NCBI RefSeq assembly: GCF_007827045.1
Contig: NZ_RPFW01000003.1
Coordinates: 620,001 to 684,000 of the forward strand
Origin: Trebonia kvetii
Lineage (GTDB): Bacteria > Actinomycetota > Actinomycetes > Streptosporangiales > Streptosporangiaceae
Reading direction: 5' to 3'
DNA length: 64,000 nt
Position numbers and translations under genes: made by a program. Shown piece by piece: positions 58,728 through 64,000 of this stretch. The notes beneath the pieces were generated by a model. That model made no database searches and was not told where the DNA came from. It saw only the letters and a list, made by a program, of their open reading frames with translations. The stretch's first letter is position 1. Every line of letters begins with the position of its first letter.

Positions 58728-60056
58728 TTACTCGGTCCACCAGTCCTCTTCGCTCTTGCCGTCGCCGTTCGCCGCGGTGGGATGGGCGGCGGCAGGGGCG
58801 CCGTTGCCGGCCGGCCGGGCGATCGGCGCGGAGGCCGCGCCGTTGCCGACGGGCGCGCTCTCCACGGCCGGCTTGACCGGGGCGGCGGTGACGGCCGGGT
58901 CGGCAGGCAGCTGGATGCCGAGCTGTCCGCCGAGCAGCTGCCGCACCTGGGCGAGGTGGGTGGTGATGTTGTCCTTCTGGCGGGTGAGTTCCTCGACCTC
59001 GCGCTGTGCGGTGAGCCTGCGGCGCTCGGCCTCGGTCTTGGCCTCGCTGATTGCCGCATCAGCCTGTGCCTTGGACTGGGCGACGATCTGGTCGGCGTTC
59101 TTCTTCGCGTTCGACACGAGCTGACGCGCGTGCTGGTCGGCGTCGCGGCGGGTCTGGTCGGCCTGCGCGGAGGCCTTGGCGGCCCGCTGCTCGGCGGTGG
59201 ACGCGCGCTGCTCGGCCTCGGAGACCAGCTTCTGCGTTGCGGCCTGCGCGGCGGAGAGCCGCTCGGCCTCCTGGCGCTCGGACTCTTCGCGGCGGGCGGC
59301 GAGCTGGATCTCGAACTCCGCCTCGGCCTGCGCCCGCTGCGCCTCGCTCTCCTCGAGGATGCGCTGCGCCTGGGACCGCATCTCATCGGCCTGGCGCTTG
59401 GAGGTGGTGAGGATCTCGTCCCGCTCCCGCTTGGCCGCCGCCTTGAGCTGTGCCACCTCGCGCTCGGTGGTGGTGCGCAGCTTGGCGATGTCCCGCTCGG
59501 TGGAGGCGCGCTTCTCCGCCACCTCGTGGTCCGCGGTGGCGCGCAGCTTGGCGACCTCCCGCTCGGTGGTGGAGGTCAGCTCGTCGGACTCGCGCCGCGC
59601 GGTGGTGCGGATCGAGTCGGCCTCGCGCTCCGCGGCACCGCGCACGTCGTCGGTCTCGCGCTTGGCGTTGGCGCGCAGCTCCGCGGCCTCGTTCTCGGCC
59701 GCGGCCCGCAGCTCGGCGCCGTCAACCTTGGCGGCCGCCTTGATCTCGTTGGCCTCGGAGCGGGCAGCCTGCACAAGCTCGGTGGCCTGCTCCTCGGCGA
59801 GCCGCAGGAGCTGCTCAATGCGTGCGCCAAGACCGGAATAGGTCGGCCGCTCCTGCTCCTGGATCTGCCGCTGCGCGTCCTGAAGGTCACGCCGCGCGCC
59901 AAGTGCGTCCTCCTGGTGCCGCCGCACCTCGTTGGCGAGCTGACGGATGTGTTCGTCGACCTGGTGCGGATCGTAACCGCGCATGACCTTGGCGAAATCA
60001 CGCGGCGGGGTCTCTTCGAAGAAGCTGGTCAGCTGAGCGTCGATGTCCGATTGCAT
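58728..60056 (-). CDS. FilP/Scy-like DivIVA-domain coiled-coil protein
   Basis: The 442-aa protein has an N-terminal DivIVA-like start (RDFAKVMRGYDPHQVDEHI) and then a very long charged helix. Residues ~105-235 consist of about twelve consecutive 11-residue units such as ENEAAELRANA, EREADSIRTTA, EREVAKLRATA, ERDIAKLRTTT and EREVAQLKAAA, a hendecad pattern seen in the Streptomyces cytoskeletal proteins Scy and FilP. The C-terminal ~65 residues are Ala/Pro/Gly-rich and end in EEDWWTE. It is likely a cytoplasmic filament-forming protein for polar growth or cell shape. Gene order next to the epimerase matches Streptomyces. Confidence 0.88.
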   Translation of the reverse strand: MQSDIDAQLTSFFEETPPRDFAKVMRGYDPHQVDEHIRQLANEVRRHQEDALGARRDLQDAQRQIQEQERPTYSGLGARIEQLLRLAEEQATELVQAARSEANEIKAAAKVDGAELRAAAENEAAELRANAKRETDDVRGAAEREADSIRTTARRESDELTSTTEREVAKLRATADHEVAEKRASTERDIAKLRTTTEREVAQLKAAAKRERDEILTTSKRQADEMRSQAQRILEESEAQRAQAEAEFEIQLAARREESERQEAERLSAAQAATQKLVSEAEQRASTAEQRAAKASAQADQTRRDADQHARQLVSNAKKNADQIVAQSKAQADAAISEAKTEAERRRLTAQREVEELTRQKDNITTHLAQVRQLLGGQLGIQLPADPAVTAAPVKPAVESAPVGNGAASAPIARPAGNGAPAAAHPTAANGDGKSEEDWWTE

Positions 60057-60318
60057 ATGGGCCTAATCCAAGCTAGACGGGGACGGCAGGCAAGGCCGGA
60101 GGGCGGGGTGCTGGTCTCGCCGATGAAAGGCAATCTACTCCGCCTTCGCGGGGGTCTGCGGGTGCTTCGATGGACTGCTCAGGCAGAATCCCGGCTGGCG
60201 GCTTTGATGTCACCTAGCATAAAAGTTTAGGCGTCACATGCCCCTCTTGGGCCACTTGATCCAGTCCGGAAGATCACGTTTCACGCACCTCACAAGACCG
60301 GCGAAGTCCCCCAAGATG

Positions 60319-60735
60319 TCACGAATCCGCCCGAGGCTGGACCAGCTCGGTCAGAACACCGCCCAGATCGGCCGGGTGCAAGAACGCGATTGACGCCCCC
60401 ATCGAGCCGTGCCGGGGCCGCGAATCGATGAGCCGGACGCCGGTCGCGCCGATCTCCGCGAGTGCCTCCGTCACATCCGCGACCGCGTATCCGACGTGGT
60501 GCATTCCCTCGCCGCGCCGCTCGACGAATTTCCCGACGGTGGTGCCTGGCGACAGCGGCTCGAGCAGCTGAACGTACGAGGTACCCGACTCGGTGGCGAG
60601 CATCGCCTCGCGGACGCCCTGCTCCTCGTTGGTCTCTTCCGCCACCACCGTGAGCCCGAACACGTTCGTGTACCGCTCGATGGCGGCCTCGAGCGACCGG
60701 CAGGCGATGCCCACATGATCGATTCGCAACAGCAT
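60319..60735 (-). CDS. mce: Methylmalonyl-CoA epimerase
   Basis: The 138-aa VOC-fold protein interconverts the (R) and (S) forms of methylmalonyl-CoA. Metal ligands are in LRIDHVGIA, GMHHVGYAVADV and GVLTELVQ, and VQLLEPLSPGTTVGKFVERR is a family signature. ATG 60735 has no ribosome site. The gene diverges from the thiolase gene and belongs with the B12-dependent propionyl-CoA pathway. Confidence 0.94.
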   Translation of the reverse strand: MLLRIDHVGIACRSLEAAIERYTNVFGLTVVAEETNEEQGVREAMLATESGTSYVQLLEPLSPGTTVGKFVERRGEGMHHVGYAVADVTEALAEIGATGVRLIDSRPRHGSMGASIAFLHPADLGGVLTELVQPRADS

Positions 60736-60745
60736 GATGGGTATG

Positions 60746-60776
60746 TTGACATAGAGATGGACGCATGCAGTAACGC
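60746..60776 (+). promoter_or_regulatory. Candidate promoter of the thiolase gene
   Basis: TTGACA at 60746-60751 is a consensus -35 box. AGTAAC (60769-60774) or TAACGC (60771-60776) lies 17-19 bp downstream as a weak -10. It stands in the gap between the divergent epimerase and thiolase genes. Confidence 0.45.
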
Positions 60777-60807
60777 AGGTACGCATTTCCGGATGGCAGG
60801 AGGCCCC

Positions 60808-61989
60808 ATGGGCGACCGTGACCCAGTGATCATCGGCGGAGCGCGGACGGGGATCGGGCGCCTGCTCGGCAGCCTCGCCGGGTTCAGCGCCGCCGACCTC
60901 GGCGGGTTCGCCATCAAGGGCGCATTGGACCGCGCGAACGTCAGTCCGGAGCTGGTCGAGTACGTGATCATGGGCCATGTGCTGCAGGCGGGCGCCGGGC
61001 AGATCACCTCACGGCAGGCCGCGGTGAAGGCGGGCATCCCGATGACGGTTCCCGCCACCACGGTCAACAAGGTCTGCCTTTCCGGTCTTGACGCGATTGC
61101 CCAGGCGGCGGACCTGATCAGGCTCGGCGAGTTCGACGTGATCGTCGCGGGCGGCATGGAAAGCATGACCAACGCGCCGCACGTGCTGAAGAACTCGCGC
61201 AAGGGCTACAAGTACGGCGCGGTCGAGATGCTCGACTCGATGGCCGTCGACGGCCTGACCGACGTGTTCGACGGCCTGTCGATGGGCGAGTCGACCGAGC
61301 GCTTCAACGGCAAGCTGGACATCAGCCGCGCGGAGCAGGACGAGTTCGCCGCCCGGTCGCAGCAGCGGGCCGCGCGGGCCGCCAAGGACGGCCTGATGGA
61401 TGACGAGATCGTCCCCGTCGAGATCAAGTCGCGCAAGGAGACGACCGTCTTCAAGTCCGACGAGGGCATCCGCGGCGACACCACCGCCGAGTCCCTCGCG
61501 AAGCTGCCCGCGGCCTTCGGCAAGGAAGGCACGATCACCGCCGGCTCCTCGTCGCAGATCTCCGACGGCGCCGCCGCGGTCATCGTGACCAGCCGCAAGA
61601 AGGCCGAGGAACTTGGCGCGACGATCCTCGCCGAGGTCGGCGCGTTCGGCACGGTCGCCGGGCCGGACAACAGCCTGCACCACCAGCCGTCCGGCGCGAT
61701 CGCCAAGGCCCTCGGCAAGGCGGGCCTCGCGGTCAGCGACCTGAGCCTGATCGAGATCAACGAGGCGTTCGCCGCGGTCGGCATCGCCTCCATGCGCGAG
61801 CTCGGCGTCAGCCCGGACATCGTGAACGTGAACGGCGGCGCGATCGCGGTCGGCCACCCGCTCGGCGCGTCGGGCACGCGGATCGCGCTCACGCTCATCA
61901 ACGAGCTGCGCCGCCGCGGCGGCGGCCTCGGCGCGGCGGCGCTGTGCGGCGGCGGCGGCCAGGGCTCCGCCCTGCTGCTCAAGGTCTGA
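60808..61989 (+). CDS. Acetyl-CoA C-acetyltransferase (thiolase)
   Basis: The 393-aa enzyme condenses or cleaves acetoacetyl-CoA. The acyl-accepting Cys90 is in VNKVCLSGLDAIAQAA, the catalytic His is in GGAIAVGHPLGASGTRI, and the second Cys is in AAALCGGGGQGSALL. The family GGMESMTNAPH is also present. AGGAGG precedes ATG 60808. It is followed 11 bp later by meaB in the same direction. Confidence 0.96.
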   Translation: MGDRDPVIIGGARTGIGRLLGSLAGFSAADLGGFAIKGALDRANVSPELVEYVIMGHVLQAGAGQITSRQAAVKAGIPMTVPATTVNKVCLSGLDAIAQAADLIRLGEFDVIVAGGMESMTNAPHVLKNSRKGYKYGAVEMLDSMAVDGLTDVFDGLSMGESTERFNGKLDISRAEQDEFAARSQQRAARAAKDGLMDDEIVPVEIKSRKETTVFKSDEGIRGDTTAESLAKLPAAFGKEGTITAGSSSQISDGAAAVIVTSRKKAEELGATILAEVGAFGTVAGPDNSLHHQPSGAIAKALGKAGLAVSDLSLIEINEAFAAVGIASMRELGVSPDIVNVNGGAIAVGHPLGASGTRIALTLINELRRRGGGLGAAALCGGGGQGSALLLKV

Positions 61990-62000
61990 GCGAGCCCCCA

Positions 62001-62978
62001 GTGAGCCAAAGCGTTCAGCGCGCGGCGGCGAACGGGAAGAGTACTGCCCTGAACGCAGGCGACATCCCGGGCCTGGTTCAGGCCGGGGACAGGCGCGCGC
62101 TCGCCCGGGTGATCTCGTGGGTGGAGAACGGGGACCCACGTACCCGTTCGGTGCTGCGGGACCTTAAGCCGCCGGCGACTGCGAGCCGCGTGATCGGCCT
62201 CACTGGCGCGCCGGGTGCGGGAAAGTCCACGGTGACAAGCGCGCTCGTGCGCGCGTTCCGCGCCAGGGGCGCCACCACGGCGGTGCTCGCCGTCGACCCG
62301 TCATCGCCGTTCACCGGCGGCGCGCTGCTCGGCGACCGCATCCGGATGCAGGAGCACGCCACCGACGACGGTGTGTTCATCAGGTCGATGGGCAGCCGCG
62401 GTCAGCTCGGCGGCCTCGCCGCCGCGACGCCGCAGTCGATCAGGGTGCTCGCCGCGGCCGGCTTCGAGGTGATCCTGGTGGAGACCGTCGGCGTCGGCCA
62501 GGCCGAGGTGGAGATCGCCTCGGCGGCCGACAGCACCGTGCTGCTCGTCGTGCCAGGGATGGGCGACTCGATCCAGGCCGCCAAGGCGGGCGTGCTCGAA
62601 GTCGCCGACGTGCTCGTGGTGAACAAGGCGGACCGCCCGGACACCCAGGCGACCCTGCGCGACCTGCGGGCGGCGGTGGCGCTCGCGCCGGGGGAATGGA
62701 AGCCGCCGATCGTGCCCACGGTGGCCACCGCGGGCGACGGCGTCGAGGACCTGGTCGCGGCGCTCGACAAGCACGACGCCTGGCTCGACGCGAGCGGCGA
62801 ACGGGCGAGGCGGCGGCTCGCCAGGGCGCGCGACGAGGTGACAGCGCTCGCGTTCGGCGTGGTCGCCCGTCGGCTGACGGTCCCCGACGAGCTGGCCGCC
62901 CGGGTGGCGGACGGCAGTTCCGACCCGCTGACCGCCGCCGAGGAGCTGCTGGCAGCTGCCGGTTTCGCTATGGATTGA
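62001..62978 (+). CDS. meaB: Methylmalonyl-CoA mutase-associated GTPase MeaB
   Basis: The 325-aa G3E GTPase protects and reloads B12-dependent methylmalonyl-CoA mutase. The P-loop GAPGAGKST, AVDPSSPFTGGALLGDRIRM, the Walker B/switch ILVETVGVGQAEVEIA and the guanine motif NKAD are intact. Start GTG 62001 gives SQSVQRAAANG; the frame is open further upstream inside the thiolase gene. Mutase genes are not in the window. Confidence 0.95.
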   Translation: MSQSVQRAAANGKSTALNAGDIPGLVQAGDRRALARVISWVENGDPRTRSVLRDLKPPATASRVIGLTGAPGAGKSTVTSALVRAFRARGATTAVLAVDPSSPFTGGALLGDRIRMQEHATDDGVFIRSMGSRGQLGGLAAATPQSIRVLAAAGFEVILVETVGVGQAEVEIASAADSTVLLVVPGMGDSIQAAKAGVLEVADVLVVNKADRPDTQATLRDLRAAVALAPGEWKPPIVPTVATAGDGVEDLVAALDKHDAWLDASGERARRRLARARDEVTALAFGVVARRLTVPDELAARVADGSSDPLTAAEELLAAAGFAMD

Positions 62979-62989
62979 CCCGCTTACTG

Positions 62990-64000
62990 TCAATCCTCCA
63001 GGGTCACCCCGACCATCGGCCCGACCGTCGCGAGGTGCTTCGCGTCGCCGAGGTACTCCGTCGACCAGGTGGCGGTCACCGGGTCGGCGAACGTCGCGGA
63101 GAATCCGCCGGAGTCTCCCGTCTTTACCTTGACGATCCAGTACCAGCCGCTGCTGCCGTGTGGCTTCAGGATGATCTGCACCATTTGGTGCGCCAGCGGC
63201 CGCCACTTGCCGCCGGTATAGGTCTCGAGCTTCCCCGTTACGGTCAGCTTCCCGCCCTTGGGCACGCGGTGCGGGGTGAATTTCACCTGGTCGAAGCGGT
63301 CCGCGTACTTCCAGGCCAGTTTGGTCGCGCTGAGCGAGGACAGGAACGCGGTGGCCGGGTCGTGGCTGGTCACGCCGTCCTTGCTGCTGGTGGAGCCGCC
63401 GAAGCTCGCCCGGTAATACGCGTAGTTGCGCAGCGCGGTGAACGTCGCGCTGAACGTCCTGCCGCCGTTGCCGCACAGGGAGCTCTTCTGCGCGGGAACC
63501 GCGCCGAGCGCGTGCCATGGTCCGTGCGGTCCCGGGGAGTACTGGATCACCAGGCCCTCCAGCGACGGCAGGTAGCCGGGCGTCTTCGGCGCGAGCCCGA
63601 GGCAGCCGCGGACGGTGACCTGCCAGAGCGGGTTCAGTGTGGCACTGAAGCCGGTGATGGCCGTGGGCAGCTCGACGGTCATCGGCAGCCTGACAGTCAC
63701 GCTGGTGAGGAACTGGCCACCGCCTGCCTGGACGGTCCAGTTCGTGCTCGCCGCCAGTTTTGGCAGCGCGGCGGTGAAGTGGCCTGACTTGTCGGTGCTG
63801 GTGCTGAGGGGCGGATGTCCGCTGCTTGCGGAAATGTGCACCCGCTGGCCGGCCAGCGGCACCACGGTGTGACCCGACGCGTAGCCGACGGTGCCCGAGA
63901 CGGTGACCTTGGCGCCGTACCTGACCTTCGCGGCGGACAGCCTGGCGGACAGCCGCAGCTGGCTTGGCTGCGCGGTCAGCGTCACCGGGGCCGCGGCGGC
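62990..64000 (-). CDS. Secreted Ig-like domain protein, N-terminus beyond the window
   Basis: The minus-strand frame runs through the right edge without a start, so 337 codons of the C-terminal part are seen. It holds beta-sandwich-like repeats (LSARLSAAKVRYGAKVTVSG, GQRVHISASSGH, TTGKWRPL-type turns, TWSTEYLGDAKHLA) of the Ig/Big type. The start region VTLTAQPSQLRL lies after an Ala-rich stretch typical of a signal peptide end. It probably is an exported surface protein. The family is not resolved. Confidence 0.75.
   Translation of the reverse strand, partial: AAAAPVTLTAQPSQLRLSARLSAAKVRYGAKVTVSGTVGYASGHTVVPLAGQRVHISASSGHPPLSTSTDKSGHFTAALPKLAASTNWTVQAGGGQFLTSVTVRLPMTVELPTAITGFSATLNPLWQVTVRGCLGLAPKTPGYLPSLEGLVIQYSPGPHGPWHALGAVPAQKSSLCGNGGRTFSATFTALRNYAYYRASFGGSTSSKDGVTSHDPATAFLSSLSATKLAWKYADRFDQVKFTPHRVPKGGKLTVTGKLETYTGGKWRPLAHQMVQIILKPHGSSGWYWIVKVKTGDSGGFSATFADPVTATWSTEYLGDAKHLATVGPMVGVTLED

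Overview
The window is GC-rich chromosome from an actinomycete (Actinomycetota). The evidence is very high G+C, frequent GTG and TTG starts, many leaderless-looking starts with a TANNNT -10 box 7-8 nt upstream, the actinobacterial gene order lysA-hom-thrC-thrB-rho-rpmE-prfA-prmC-sua5-GT4-atp operon, a C+ type L31, an actinobacterial Rho with a long Arg/Asp/Gln-rich insert, NucS mismatch endonuclease and a FilP/Scy-like hendecad coiled-coil protein. The order resembles Streptomyces and Streptosporangiales chromosomes; I cannot fix the genus. No IS element, prophage or CRISPR array is visible.

Positions 1-16 kb are accessory and regulatory. They hold a lipoprotein cut by the window edge and divergent from a ROK regulator with a perfect palindromic operator between them, an unknown 718-aa membrane protein, an FMN-reductase/LLM-monooxygenase pair, a PP2C phosphatase, an operon for a Ser/Ala-rich anchored protein, a DUF6529-like membrane protein and a Rieske protein, an ECF sigma/anti-sigma pair, stress-type small genes (DUF1707, RHH-like + SRPBCC), an SDR divergent from an XRE regulator, and an MMPL exporter.

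Positions 16-23 kb hold a striking group of damaged genes. A TetR repressor with two palindromic operators faces an aldo-keto reductase and an NTF2-like gene, both frameshifted. An FBP-domain gene and a flavoprotein (NDH-2/SQR-like) gene have large internal deletions that leave only their ends. Intact genes between them include an Ig-repeat secreted protein, a methyltransferase, a MarR/SDR pair, a 1-Cys peroxiredoxin and a BTAD/TPR regulator.

Positions 26-50 kb are core genome: tRNA-Arg(CCG), a lone response regulator, a secreted propeller-like protein, an ArgRS-like protein without a catalytic core, lysine/threonine biosynthesis (lysA, hom, thrC, thrB), rho with a structured leader, rpmE, prfA, prmC, threonylcarbamoyl-AMP synthase, a WecA-like transferase and the whole F1Fo ATP synthase operon (atpI to atpC). 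The atp operon is preceded by a perfect CRP-type box and interrupted by an unusual AT-rich 18-bp inverted repeat between atpH and atpA.

Positions 50-64 kb hold a PduO-type cobalamin adenosyltransferase, a convergent GMC oxidoreductase/aldehyde dehydrogenase pair, a RibD-C reductase, an FHA domain fused to a FAD monooxygenase (the most unusual protein here), a hydrolase, NucS, the coiled-coil protein, and methylmalonyl-CoA epimerase, thiolase and MeaB. The adenosyltransferase, epimerase and MeaB all serve B12-dependent methylmalonyl-CoA mutase, which is not itself in the window.
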